From the NCBI GenBank assembly GCA_945952065.1, contig CAMFGY010000030.1, positions 1-64,000 of the forward strand: a stretch of 64,000 nt of DNA. Direction: 5' to 3'. The notes under the pieces are model-generated. The model was not told the origin of the DNA, did not search any database, and worked only from the letters and a program-made list of their open reading frames with translations. This document shows, one piece after another, positions 10,532-19,900 of this stretch. The position numbers were made by a program, and so were the translations under genes. Positions within the stretch are counted from its first letter, which is position 1, and each line of letters begins with the position of its first letter. Origin of the DNA: an uncultured Burkholderiales bacterium (GTDB taxonomy: Bacteria; Pseudomonadota; Gammaproteobacteria; Burkholderiales; Burkholderiaceae_C).

Positions 10532-11851
10532 TCAGCGCAAACCCGCCAAGGCCTTGGCCAAATCAGCAAACAGCGGCCGCGCCTCCACCTGCGCTTGAGT
10601 ACATGCCGCCTGCAAGCCTTGCAGGGGTGCGAGTTCGGCACTGCTGCCATCGCAGCGGGCCAAACACTCTTCCAGCAAATAGCCGAAGGCCAGCACCTCC
10701 AAACGCTCCAGCGACTCGCGCTGCGCCCGGCTCATATCCTCCGGCAATAGGCTGGCCGCACCAAAGTCACCCAACCAGATGTCACCGCGGCCATTCCACA
10801 AGAGGTTGTGCGCATAAAGATCGCCATGCGAGATGCCCCGCCCGTGCAAATACCAGGCCGCATCGACCACGCCTTGCGCCATGCGATAGAGCTGCTCAAC
10901 GTTGAACCGGACGCCATCGTCATACACATCGCGCGTGCAGGAGCTGAGGCTGGGGGGCCCCGCCAACACTCGGAACTCCGGCCCAATGCGCGGCATCACC
11001 AGCCCTTCGGCCCCCATGGGGTGAGCGATCAAACGTCCGCAGGCCGACATCAGATGCGGATGCTGGCCAGCCGCCAAGCTGGCCGCCCATTCGCTGTGCG
11101 GCCAGCCATCGCTGGTGACTTCGCCTTTGAAGACCTTCAAGGCCAGCTCGCGCAACTCGGGCGCGGCCAATGGGTCTTGGGCCGCGTAAATCACGCCCGA
11201 AGCCCCTTGCCCCAAGATCTCACCGACCAGCAGCCGCTCCCAGGCGAACTCCGGCATTTCCATCTGTGCCAAGACCTCGGACTCGCGGGCCGCGCCCCAG
11301 GGATTACCGCCCAGGGCCAACCAGGCGAGCTTGGGCATCTTCAGCAGCCAAGTCGGAATCTGCTCAAAACGATTGGCCGAAATGCGCAGCAGTCCCAGCG
11401 ACTGACATTGCTGCAAAGACTCCGGCAAGGCCCGCAAGCGATTGCCAGCCAAGGCCAGCTTTTGCAACTGAGGCCGCTCGCCCAAGGCCGCAGGCAGCAC
11501 GTCCAGTTGGTTGTCGGTCAAGATCAACCAGCGCAGCTGGGCGGGCAAGGCCGCAGCAGGCAGCTCGGTCAGTTGGTTTGCCTTGAAGCCCACCATGCTC
11601 AGCGAGGGGCAAGCCCCCACCACCTCGGGCACACGGCTGAAACGGTTGTCCGAGCAGAACAGCACTTTGAGCTTGTGCAAGCGCGGCAGGTCCGGCGGCA
11701 AATCGCTCAAGCGATTGCCCGAGAGGTTCAGCACCTCCAAGCTGTCAGCCAGCTCAAACACCTCGGGCGGCAGCTCGGTCAGGGCGCAGCTCAAATCCAG
11801 GCGGCGTGTGCCTGCCAGTTCGCCAGCGCGCAATTGGGCAAGGGTGTGCAT
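10532..11851 (-). CDS. Leucine-rich-repeat protein kinase
   Basis: The 439-aa protein joins two modules. Residues about 15-205 hold roughly eight leucine-rich repeats of the LPxxLxxLxxLxxLxLxxN type (LEVLNLSGNRLSDLPPDL, LQKLALAGNRLRALPESL). Residues about 215-435 form a Hanks-type kinase with glycine loop GQGASGVIY, Lys in ALKVFK, catalytic loop ISHGDLYAHNLLW (HGD in place of HRD) and LGDFGAA for metal binding. No signal peptide or membrane helix is visible, so it should be cytoplasmic. The ATG at 11851 (MHTLAQLRAGELAGTRRLDL) fits the family; an upstream in-frame ATG at 11953 would overlap the divergent LysR gene. Substrate unknown. Confidence 0.88.
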   Translation of the reverse strand: MHTLAQLRAGELAGTRRLDLSCALTELPPEVFELADSLEVLNLSGNRLSDLPPDLPRLHKLKVLFCSDNRFSRVPEVVGACPSLSMVGFKANQLTELPAAALPAQLRWLILTDNQLDVLPAALGERPQLQKLALAGNRLRALPESLQQCQSLGLLRISANRFEQIPTWLLKMPKLAWLALGGNPWGAARESEVLAQMEMPEFAWERLLVGEILGQGASGVIYAAQDPLAAPELRELALKVFKGEVTSDGWPHSEWAASLAAGQHPHLMSACGRLIAHPMGAEGLVMPRIGPEFRVLAGPPSLSSCTRDVYDDGVRFNVEQLYRMAQGVVDAAWYLHGRGISHGDLYAHNLLWNGRGDIWLGDFGAASLLPEDMSRAQRESLERLEVLAFGYLLEECLARCDGSSAELAPLQGLQAACTQAQVEARPLFADLAKALAGLR

Positions 11852-11942
11852 GCGAGAAAAATTGGGGTCCAGCCATTGGGGGCCTTGATTGTCACTCGCC
11901 CGCACCTTTTGGCCATGACGGCCTGCATTAGCATGCCCAGCC

Positions 11943-12842
11943 ATGCGTCGCAATCTTGCCCATCATCTCAACGGCCTGCGTTTTTTTGAGGCGGCCGCCC
12001 GGCATTTGTCTTTCACCCGCGCGGCGCAGGAGCTCTGCGTCACCCAGGCAGCAGTCAGCCATCAGGTGCGGGCGCTGGAAGAAGCCCTGGCGCTGCAGCT
12101 GTTTGAAAGACGGCCTCGGCAGGTGCTGCTCAGCCCCGCAGGCGCGCGCTTGCTGGCCGTGTTGAGCAGCAGCTTTGACCAGATGGAAACCGTGCTGCAT
12201 GACCTCAAGCACCAAGGCAGCAGCAGCTTGCAACTGGCCGTGACGCCCTCGTTCTCAAGCCGCTGGCTGATGCCGCGTCTGCCGCAGTTCTGGGACGCCC
12301 ACCCCACACTCGACTTGCATTTGCACCACACCGCGCAAGCCGATGCGCTGAACCGCGGCGCCGCCGACGCCGCCATCATCTGGACCGCACAGTCGCCCGA
12401 AAAGCCCGGCCGCCTGTGGGCGCAGCGCCTCTTCGGCACCGCTTTGAGCCCAGTGTGCGCCCCCAGCTTGCCCCGCGCCGATGCGCCGCTGAACCAGCCC
12501 CAGGCGTTGCGCCACTACCCCTTGCTGCATGAAGACAGTTTTGAAGATTGGCAGCGCTGGATGCAGGCCGCGGGCGTGAGCGACGCGCGCGTGCAGCAGG
12601 GCCCCGTCATCGACGACAGCAATGCCCTGTTGATGGCGGCCATGAGTGGCCGCGGCGTGGCCCTGGGCCGCTTGGCCCTGCTGGCCGATGATCTGCAAAG
12701 CGGCCGGCTGATCCGGCCTTTTGATTGCAGCATCGAGGCCGAGGGCGCTTACTGGCTGATCGCCTCGCCGGCCACCGCCGAATTGCCGCGCTTCAAAGCG
12801 CTGGCGGCGTTTTTGCAGGAGCAGGCGCAGGCTCAGTGCTAG
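11943..12842 (+). CDS. LysR-type regulator, GcvA-like
   Basis: The 299-aa protein has an N-terminal winged helix-turn-helix (LNGLRFFEAAARHLSFTRAA, then TQAAVSHQVRALEEAL) and a substrate-binding co-inducer domain from about residue 92. FTRAAQELCVTQAAVSHQVR is typical of the GcvA branch. It is divergent from the LRR kinase (91-base gap), which may be its target. Its last 50 bases overlap the end of the convergent AraC gene. The effector cannot be deduced. Confidence 0.88.
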   Translation: MRRNLAHHLNGLRFFEAAARHLSFTRAAQELCVTQAAVSHQVRALEEALALQLFERRPRQVLLSPAGARLLAVLSSSFDQMETVLHDLKHQGSSSLQLAVTPSFSSRWLMPRLPQFWDAHPTLDLHLHHTAQADALNRGAADAAIIWTAQSPEKPGRLWAQRLFGTALSPVCAPSLPRADAPLNQPQALRHYPLLHEDSFEDWQRWMQAAGVSDARVQQGPVIDDSNALLMAAMSGRGVALGRLALLADDLQSGRLIRPFDCSIEAEGAYWLIASPATAELPRFKALAAFLQEQAQAQC

Positions 12843-13896
12843 GCGCCGCTTGAGCTTGCAGGCCCGCCCGATAGTCCGTCGGCAGCTGCCCCGACCAACG
12901 TTTGAATGCCCGTCGGAATGCCCGTGCATCGGCATAGCCCACCAGCTCTGCGATTTCACGGATGGTCAAGCCCGAGTGGCTCAGCAAATCACGCGCCCGC
13001 TCGAATCGGGCCGCGTCACGCAAAGCCAAATAGCTGGTGGATTGTTCGCCCAGGCGGCGCCTCAAGGTACGCGCACTGATATTGACGGTTTGCGCCAAAT
13101 CCCCTTGGCGCGGCGGCTCCTCGATGGCCACACGCATGCCTTGGGCCAGCACTTCAATCAACTGATCTTGGCCCGGCCGGGGCTGCAGCAAGCGGCTGAG
13201 CTGCGCGCGCACCATTTCACTCGCACCCCGCTCATAGCCCGGCAGTTTTTCATCGAACCAGCGCAACTCCACCGACAGCCGATGCGCGGGGGCATTGAAA
13301 AGCACCGGGCAGCGAAAGAACTGCTGATACAGCGCCTCATGCCCATCGCTGGAAAAGGCAAAGGCCACCAAGGCAGGCTTGAAATGCGCCCCCACCATGG
13401 CACGCAAGATGGCCACCGAGCTGGCAAAAGACTCGGCCACCAGAAACACTTCAATCTGAGAATCGAACTGCCGAGGCTCGGCACTCAAGTGCGCCAGCTT
13501 GCCGCTCTGAGACAGGCGGTGCCCAAGAATGCTGCCCACCTGCGCTTGGTTTTCAAGCGCCAATTGAATGGCTTGACCCAAGGTCTCGCAAGTCTGCATG
13601 GCAACGCCGGTCAAGCCCCAAGCGTGCGGTGTTTGCACCGCACCCAACGCTAGACCCAAGGCCGGTTCCTGCGCCTTCAGCAAATGTTCTGCACGCAGGA
13701 TCAGGGTGCGTGCTTGCTGATGCGACAAAAGGAAGTCAGGCCGATTCAGGGCCTCGCAATCAAAGCCCAGACCGCGGCACAAGCGATCCGCCGGCACGCC
13801 ACGATCTTGCGCAAAAGCCAGCAAAGAGCGCGCGAGATAGGGGACAAAGCGCGCCTGATTGCGCAGCTCAATCAAAGCGCGTTCAGGAGTCGTCAC
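12793..13896 (-). CDS. AraC-family regulator with arabinose-binding-like domain
   Basis: The 367-aa protein has an N-terminal ligand domain (about 25-215, Arabinose_bd type as in OruR/ArgR-like regulators) and a C-terminal double helix-turn-helix (about 245-340: SARTLRRRLGEQSTSYLALRD, then LTIREIAELVGYADARAFRR). The last 20 residues are a Pro/Ala tail. The start is GTG. It stands divergent to the RND efflux operon across a 328-base region containing an inverted repeat, so control of that pump is a reasonable inference. Confidence 0.85.
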   Translation of the reverse strand: MTTPERALIELRNQARFVPYLARSLLAFAQDRGVPADRLCRGLGFDCEALNRPDFLLSHQQARTLILRAEHLLKAQEPALGLALGAVQTPHAWGLTGVAMQTCETLGQAIQLALENQAQVGSILGHRLSQSGKLAHLSAEPRQFDSQIEVFLVAESFASSVAILRAMVGAHFKPALVAFAFSSDGHEALYQQFFRCPVLFNAPAHRLSVELRWFDEKLPGYERGASEMVRAQLSRLLQPRPGQDQLIEVLAQGMRVAIEEPPRQGDLAQTVNISARTLRRRLGEQSTSYLALRDAARFERARDLLSHSGLTIREIAELVGYADARAFRRAFKRWSGQLPTDYRAGLQAQAAPSTEPAPAPAKTPPAL

Positions 13897-14224
13897 GGAA
13901 ACAAATGGATTCAGTCAAGAGAACGAACAAAACATGCACACAAGCCCTTTGCAAATCGCCGCGACACAGCGTATGAGTCGCCAAGGCTTCTTCAAATGCA
14001 TAACGAATATCCCAGACGGATCTCTCCAAGCCTACCCCAGTTTGATGTGCTTTTGATGAATCCAGCCCCCACCGCGATGGGGGGGACACAAAGGCCAGCA
14101 ATGCCCCTCACATGGCCGCAAATGTCCCCCGCATTCCAGCCCCCGCCCTCTAGAGTGCCGCCCTTGCATTGAGGGTCCACGCGGACCTGTTCTCAAGCGA
14201 GCGGCCACAGGCCTGGAGCGTGTT
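13897..14224. promoter_or_regulatory. Divergent regulatory region, AraC gene / RND operon
   Basis: No gene is seen. The region carries GGGGGACA at 14081-14088 and its inverted copy TGTCCCCC at 14123-14130, separated by 34 bases and lying about 95-145 bases before the adaptor start. Such spaced 8-base arms suit a dimeric AraC-type or looped operator. No confident -10/-35 was identified. Confidence 0.4.
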
Positions 14225-15361
14225 GTGAAACTTTTGTCCTCTGAATTGAAGCGGTCTTCGACCCTGAACCCCAGCTGGCTGATCTTGCCCGGCCTGTTGC
14301 TGGCCCTGTCGGCTTGCAAAGACGCAGGCAGTGAGTCGCATGCACCGGCCCTTCGTCCGGCGCTGGTCGCAACAGTGCGCGATGCGGATGCCAGCAGCCT
14401 GTCCTATGTGGGAGAAGTGCGGGCGGCGCAACGCGCCGAGCTTGCCTTTGCAGTGAATGGTGTGCTCAGCCGCGTGGTGGTCGATGTCGGCTCGCCCTTG
14501 CGCAAGGGCGACTTGCTCGCGCAATTGGACCCCCGCCCCCTGCAAGCGCAAGCCAAGGCCGCACAGGCCGACATGCTGCGCGCCCAGGCCCAAAGCAAGG
14601 AAGTGCAACTGCGCATGGAACGCATGCGCCAAGCGCAGGCTGCCGATGCCGCCAGCCACGCGGAGTGGAGCGCGGTGCAGGCCGAATGGGCCGCGGCACA
14701 AGCCAGCCTCAAAGCGGCCCAAGCCCAGCACGAAGTGGCGAGCTGGTCCTTGAAGCAAACGGAATTGCGCGCGCCTTTCGACGGCGTGCTGGCCACACGC
14801 AACCTTGAAGTGGGCCAAGCGGTCGCGCCCGGCGCTCCCGTGTTGACGGTGGACGGCGCGGGCCGTGAATTGCTGCTGAATGTGCCGCAACATCTTTCGT
14901 TCAAAGTGGGTCAGCCTGTGACCCTGATCCAAAGCCAAGAACGCCACGCCAGCCGGGTTCTGCGTCTTGGTGAGCGGCTCCAAGCCGGTGGCTTGCGGGC
15001 ACTTCATTTGTCCGCACCTGCCACTGCCGCCGTGGGTTCCACGGGGTCGGTGCAGCTGGCGGAGCCCGAGGCCCAGCCCGCGCTGCAAGTGCCGCTGCGG
15101 GCGGTGCAGGCTGGCAACTCGGCAGACAAAGCCCAGGTCCTGCGCTTGGCGGCGGATGGCCAACATCTGGAGGCGGTGACGGTACAACTGGGCCGCACCC
15201 ACGCGGACTGGGTTGAAATCAAGGCGGGCCTCAAGCGCGGTGATCGTGTGGTGCTGGCCGGCGCTCATCAATTGCAGGCGGGCCAGAGCATCAAGCCGGT
15301 GACCCAACTGGGCCAGGGCCAGGCACACCCCCAGACGCAGCCCCAGGAGCAGGCGCGATGA
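14225..15361 (+). CDS. RND efflux periplasmic adaptor (MFP) lipoprotein
   Basis: The 378-aa adaptor should link the inner-membrane pump to the outer-membrane channel. LLLALSAC near residues 24-31 is a lipobox, so it is probably lipid-anchored. Domains follow the HlyD/AcrA order: biotinyl-lipoyl half (VLSRVVVDVGSPLRKGDLLA), an alpha-helical hairpin rich in Ala/Gln (about 95-170), the second lipoyl half (LRAPFDGVLATRNLEVGQ), then beta-barrel and membrane-proximal domains. It starts at a GTG with TGGAG six bases before it; its end overlaps the pump start by four bases. Confidence 0.9.
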   Translation: MKLLSSELKRSSTLNPSWLILPGLLLALSACKDAGSESHAPALRPALVATVRDADASSLSYVGEVRAAQRAELAFAVNGVLSRVVVDVGSPLRKGDLLAQLDPRPLQAQAKAAQADMLRAQAQSKEVQLRMERMRQAQAADAASHAEWSAVQAEWAAAQASLKAAQAQHEVASWSLKQTELRAPFDGVLATRNLEVGQAVAPGAPVLTVDGAGRELLLNVPQHLSFKVGQPVTLIQSQERHASRVLRLGERLQAGGLRALHLSAPATAAVGSTGSVQLAEPEAQPALQVPLRAVQAGNSADKAQVLRLAADGQHLEAVTVQLGRTHADWVEIKAGLKRGDRVVLAGAHQLQAGQSIKPVTQLGQGQAHPQTQPQEQAR

Positions 15362-18300
15362 GCAGTTTGGCCGCCTTGGCGCTGCAACGCCCGCGCTTCA
15401 CCTTTTTGAGTGCCTTGGCCCTGGTTTTGAGCGGCCTGTGGCTGGCCTTGGACTTCCCCTCGACCGAAGAGCCGCAAATCACCATCCGCACCGCCACTGT
15501 GATGAGTTCAGTGGCGGGCGCCTCGGTGGAACGCATGGAACAGTTGGTCGCGCGCCCCACCGAAGAAAGCATTTTGTCTTTGCCCGAGGTCAAACGCGTC
15601 AAGACCACGGTGCGCCCCGGCTTTGCCTTCACCTATGTGGAGCTGGACGCGCACGTCAGCGCCGCCGCCCTGCCGGCCGTGTGGCAACGCCTGCGCACGC
15701 GCATGAACGAGCTCAAACCCAGCCTGCCCGAAGGCGCCAATGGCCCCTGGGTGGACGATGAATTCGGCCGCGTTGCGGTGCTCACGCTGGGGCTGACTGG
15801 CGCCGACTACAGTGCCGGCGAGTTGCGCACCCAAGCCCGCCAGATGCGCGACCAGCTCTACCAGCTGCCGGGCGTGGAGCGCGTGACCCTGCATGGCGTG
15901 CGCGATGAGCAGGTGCAGATCGTGCTGGACATGGCCGCACTCCAGGCCCGCGGCCTGAACCCCTTGCAGATCGCCCAAGCCGTGTCCAAGCGCAATGTGC
16001 TGGCCCCAGCCGGCTTTGTGCAAGTGGACGGGCGCGAATTGGCCTTGAACGTCAGCGGTGATGCTGAAAGCCCCGCACAACTGGGCAGCACGCCGATTGC
16101 CTTGCCGCGCGGCGGCTTTGTGCCCTTGGCTCGATTGGCCCGCATTGAACGTCTGCCGCAAGACCCGCCACAAACCGCCGCCTATGTGAACGGCCAGGCC
16201 GCTGTGGTTTTGGCGGTGTCCATGGACCCAGGCTTGAACGTCACCAGCTTTGCCGACCGGCTGCGCAGCAAGGTGCAAAGCCTGGAGCGGGAGCTGCCCG
16301 TGGGCATGGGTCTGGTGCCCATCACCGATCAGGCACAAATCGTCAAAAAGCAGCTCAAACAAGTGGGCCAGGTTTTCATGGAAACCACCCTCATCGTGAT
16401 GGGTGTGGTGGTCTTGTTCCTGGGTCTGCGCACCGGCTTGATCGTCGGCGCCATCGTGCCCACCACGGTCTTGGGCGCTTTGGTGGCCATGAAGCTGCTG
16501 GGCATTGACCTGCACATCATTTCCATCGGCGCCATCATCATCGCCCTGGGCCTGTTTGTGGACAACGCCATCGTGGTGGCCGAAGACATGGAACGTCGCC
16601 TCAGCTTGGGCCACTCCCGCGAAGCTGCGGCGGCTGAGGCGGGGCGCACCATGTTCGTGCCGCTGCTGGTGTCCTCGCTGGCCATTATCCTGACCTTCAT
16701 GCCCCTGGTGCTGAGCAAGACCGAAACCGGCGAGTACCTGCGCAGCATGGGCATCGTGATGGCCATTGCCCTGCTGCTCTCGCTGGTTTTGGCGGTGACC
16801 GTGACGCCGCTGCTGTGCCAGCGCTTCGCCCACCACCATGCCGAGCTCAGCCGCACGGCCCGCGCGGTGGAGGCGCTGACCGGTTGGTACCGCGGCAAAG
16901 TCCGCTGGGTGCTGGGCCATAAAACGCTCTATATCGGCGTCATGCTCGGCTTCTTGGCCCTGGCCGGCTATGTGTTCACCCAAGTTCCGTCTGAGCTGAT
17001 GCCCGCCTCGGAGCGCAAGCAGCTGCAAATGGCCATTGAGTTGAGCCCCGATGCCAGCACCCATCAAACCCTGGCCAGCACCGAGGCCATCAGCCGCGCC
17101 TTGAGCGACACCCAGGCCTTCCCTGAGCTGCAAAGCCACGCCGTCTACATGGGCGATGGCGGGCCGCGCTTCATCTTGGCGCTGAACCCACCCACGCCGG
17201 CCGGCCACCGCGCCTATGCGGTGCTGACCTTGACCCCCGAGAGCAACCACGCCGCCGCCATCGAACGGCTGCGCCAGGGCTTGTCCGAGCGCTTCCCAGA
17301 AATCCGTTTCGAACCCAAGCGCTTTTCGATGGGCTCCTCGGAGTCCGGGCTGGCCGTGTTCCGCCTGAGCAGCAGCGATGGGCAAAGCCACCGCGCCGCC
17401 GCCGACCGGCTGATGCAAGCCCTGCAAGCCCAAGCGGGCATGGTGGAGGTCAACAGCGACGCCGAGCGCCAGGTGCTGCGCGTGGATGTGCAAGTGGACC
17501 AGGTCAAGGCTGCGGCCGCCGGCGTCAGCAGCATCGACATCGCCCGCAGCCTGGAGATGCTGCTCTCCGGCAGCGTGGTGAGCAGCTACCGCGAGGGCGA
17601 CACCGTGCTGCCCGTGCTGCTGCGCGGCGACGGTGAATGGCGTCAACGCATCGAACAGCTCGCGGCCGCGCCCATCCCCAAAGCCGACGGCAGCGGCGCG
17701 GTGCCGCTGGGCCAAGTGGCCAAAGTGGCGCTGCGCCCCCAGCCCTCGGTCTTGCAGCGCTTCAACCAAGAGCGCACCGTCACCCTCAACGCCAAGCACC
17801 AAAGCCTGACGGCCGAAGGCCTGGCCGAGTCGGTCAAAGACCTGCTGGCCGAGTTGCAGTCCGATGGCCGCGTCAACATCGCGCTTGGCGGTGAGATCGA
17901 AGAGAACCAAAGCGCCAATGAGGCCATCCTGGCCTTGCTGCCGGTTTGTGTGATTGCCATGTTCCTGCTCTTCGTCTGGCAGTTCGAGAGCCTGCGCAAG
18001 AGCCTGATCGTGCTGGCCAGCATTCCCTTTGTCAGCATTGGCGCCGCCCTAGCACTCAAACTCAGCGGCACCACCCTGACCTTTGTGGGCACCTTGGGGC
18101 TGCTGGCACTGGCCGGCATCATCGTCAACAACGCGGTGCTGCTGCTGGACGCCATTGACGAAGCCATCGCGCAAGGCATGGCCAGCACCGAGGCGATTGA
18201 AGACGCGGCGTCCAAGCGTTTGCGCCCTATCGTGATGACCAAGATGGTGTGCATCTTGGGCCTGTTGCCGCTTTACCTCTTTGGCGGCTCGGTCTGGACC

Positions 18301-18423
18301 AGCCTGGCCGTGGTCATGATGGGCGGCCTGGCCTTGGGCACCTTGATCACCCTGGGTCTGATTCCGGCCCTTTACGCCACTTTCTATCGCGTGCCGGAGC
18401 CTCAAGCCCTGGCCAAGCGCTGA
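15358..18423 (+). CDS. RND efflux pump, inner-membrane permease
   Basis: The 1021-aa permease shows the RND layout of two repeats, each with a periplasmic loop and six helices (first cluster about 335-520, second about 850-1010). FVDNAIVVAEDMERR in TM4 is the proton-relay signature with an Asp pair variant, and GIIVNNAVLLLD is its second-half counterpart. It is of the HAE-1/MexK-TriC-like type rather than a CusA metal pump, since no Met-triad is obvious. The substrate cannot be told. It is translationally coupled to the adaptor and followed by the channel gene after 23 bases. Confidence 0.93.
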   Translation: MSSLAALALQRPRFTFLSALALVLSGLWLALDFPSTEEPQITIRTATVMSSVAGASVERMEQLVARPTEESILSLPEVKRVKTTVRPGFAFTYVELDAHVSAAALPAVWQRLRTRMNELKPSLPEGANGPWVDDEFGRVAVLTLGLTGADYSAGELRTQARQMRDQLYQLPGVERVTLHGVRDEQVQIVLDMAALQARGLNPLQIAQAVSKRNVLAPAGFVQVDGRELALNVSGDAESPAQLGSTPIALPRGGFVPLARLARIERLPQDPPQTAAYVNGQAAVVLAVSMDPGLNVTSFADRLRSKVQSLERELPVGMGLVPITDQAQIVKKQLKQVGQVFMETTLIVMGVVVLFLGLRTGLIVGAIVPTTVLGALVAMKLLGIDLHIISIGAIIIALGLFVDNAIVVAEDMERRLSLGHSREAAAAEAGRTMFVPLLVSSLAIILTFMPLVLSKTETGEYLRSMGIVMAIALLLSLVLAVTVTPLLCQRFAHHHAELSRTARAVEALTGWYRGKVRWVLGHKTLYIGVMLGFLALAGYVFTQVPSELMPASERKQLQMAIELSPDASTHQTLASTEAISRALSDTQAFPELQSHAVYMGDGGPRFILALNPPTPAGHRAYAVLTLTPESNHAAAIERLRQGLSERFPEIRFEPKRFSMGSSESGLAVFRLSSSDGQSHRAAADRLMQALQAQAGMVEVNSDAERQVLRVDVQVDQVKAAAAGVSSIDIARSLEMLLSGSVVSSYREGDTVLPVLLRGDGEWRQRIEQLAAAPIPKADGSGAVPLGQVAKVALRPQPSVLQRFNQERTVTLNAKHQSLTAEGLAESVKDLLAELQSDGRVNIALGGEIEENQSANEAILALLPVCVIAMFLLFVWQFESLRKSLIVLASIPFVSIGAALALKLSGTTLTFVGTLGLLALAGIIVNNAVLLLDAIDEAIAQGMASTEAIEDAASKRLRPIVMTKMVCILGLLPLYLFGGSVWTSLAVVMMGGLALGTLITLGLIPALYATFYRVPEPQALAKR

Positions 18424-18446
18424 ACCTGCCTAGCCGCCTTCATCCC

Positions 18447-19877
18447 ATGTTGTCGATACACCCTTGTTTCCTCCTCGCTCCACTGCTGTTGAGCGCCTGT
18501 GCTGCGGTAGCGCCGCCCAGCCAATTGGCTGTCGTCCAAGCCCGGCATGACAGCCAATTGCCCGCGGCAGCCAATGGCGCCCTTGGTGCCGCGGTCAGCC
18601 CATCGGCCGACTGGTGGCTGAGTCTGCAAGACCCGCAGCTCATTGCCCTGGTGCAGCAGGCCGTGAGCCGCAATCTGGAACTGAAAGCCACCTTGGCCAC
18701 CGTGCAAGAAGCGCGCGCCATGGCGGGCTTGGCCAGCCGCGAGGCCCTGCCCCAGGGCAGCTTGGGTATGAGCGCGCAGCGCCAACGTCTCTCCATGCCC
18801 GAGGTGAACCCCTACGGCCTCGACCAAGCCCGCCCCCCAGAACAAAACCTGATCAGCCTGAATCAAGGCCTGAGTTGGGAGCTGGACCTGTTCGGCCGCA
18901 TCGCCACCGCCCAAGCCGTGGCCGAGCGCGAGCTGGACATGGCGCTTGCCGACCAGCAAGCCGCGCAGGCCCTGCTGCAGGCCGAGGTGGTCAAGCGTTA
19001 TGTTCAACTGCGCGCCAGCCAGCAGCAGCTTGGCTTGAACGCCCAACAGCTGAGCTTGGCAGAGCTGCGGCGTGCGCAGCTGCAAGCCCGCCATCAGGCC
19101 GGCCTGGCCGATGCTCGCGAATGGCGCGGTGCCGAGGCCGAAGTGGCGCTGCGCCAAGCGGAACGCGCCGCATTGCAAGCGCAGACCCAACACGGCTTGG
19201 CCGTGCTGGCCCTGCTGTGCGGCCAGGCTCCTTCGACCTTGAACACCGAGTTGGCCCACTTGCGCGAGCCACGGGCACTCCCCAGCCTGCCGCTGCAGCA
19301 AGCCTTGCCCACGCCCGAGGGCCTGCTGCAAAGGCTGCCTCAGGTCGCCCGCGCTGACGCCGCATTGCGCGCCAGCATGGGCCAGCAGGTCTTGGCCGAA
19401 CGTGCCCATTTGCCCCGCCTGAGCCTGGCGGCCAGCGTGGGTTTGCTGGAGAGCCCCGCGCGCCTGAACAAGGCGGAGGCTGTGCGCTATGTCGCCGGCC
19501 CGGTGTTGCAATGGGACTGGCTGGACGCCGGCCGGCTGAAGGCGCGCGAACAGGCCGCGCTCGCGGGCAAAGAGCGCATGTGGCTGCAGTTCGAGCACAC
19601 CGTGCTGCAAGCCCTGGCCGAAGCCGAAACCTCGTTGCGCGGCTGGTCCGGCCTGCTGCAAGCCTGGCAAGACGCTCAAAGTGCCGAACGGGCTGCCGCC
19701 GAGGCCTCACGTTATGCGCAAGCCCGCCAGCGAGCGGGGCTGGAACCCCCGCTGCAGGCCTTGAATGCACAAGCCCAGTTGCTCGAAGCCCAGCAACGCA
19801 GCCTGGGCCAGCAAGCCCAAGCCTTGCAGGCCTTTGTGCAAGTGCAACTGGCCCTGGGCAGCTGGCAAGCCCGCTGA
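18447..19877 (+). CDS. RND efflux outer-membrane channel (OprM/NodT family)
   Basis: The 476-aa lipoprotein should form the TolC-like trimeric exit duct. The start ATG at 18447 gives MLSIHPCFLLAPLLLSAC with the lipobox LLSAC at residues 14-18; an earlier in-frame start would overlap the pump gene by 175 bases. Two OEP repeats follow (about 60-250 and 265-465) with WWLSLQDPQLIALVQQAV and LSWELDLFGRIATAQAVAER typical of the family. It ends 23 bases before the patatin gene. Confidence 0.9.
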   Translation: MLSIHPCFLLAPLLLSACAAVAPPSQLAVVQARHDSQLPAAANGALGAAVSPSADWWLSLQDPQLIALVQQAVSRNLELKATLATVQEARAMAGLASREALPQGSLGMSAQRQRLSMPEVNPYGLDQARPPEQNLISLNQGLSWELDLFGRIATAQAVAERELDMALADQQAAQALLQAEVVKRYVQLRASQQQLGLNAQQLSLAELRRAQLQARHQAGLADAREWRGAEAEVALRQAERAALQAQTQHGLAVLALLCGQAPSTLNTELAHLREPRALPSLPLQQALPTPEGLLQRLPQVARADAALRASMGQQVLAERAHLPRLSLAASVGLLESPARLNKAEAVRYVAGPVLQWDWLDAGRLKAREQAALAGKERMWLQFEHTVLQALAEAETSLRGWSGLLQAWQDAQSAERAAAEASRYAQARQRAGLEPPLQALNAQAQLLEAQQRSLGQQAQALQAFVQVQLALGSWQAR

Positions 19878-19900
19878 CCCCACCCAAGCCTCGCTTCGCC

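Noticed and set aside
10180-10650. 156-codon minus-strand frame overlapping the LRR kinase end
   Set aside because: Cys/Arg/Trp-rich, no ribosome site, overlaps the well-supported kinase C-terminus in another frame.
15508-17910. 800-codon open frame on the minus strand
   Set aside because: It lies wholly opposite the RND pump, whose protein is clearly recognisable. Its Gln/His/Gly/Ala-rich composition is what the complement of a G+C-rich gene produces.
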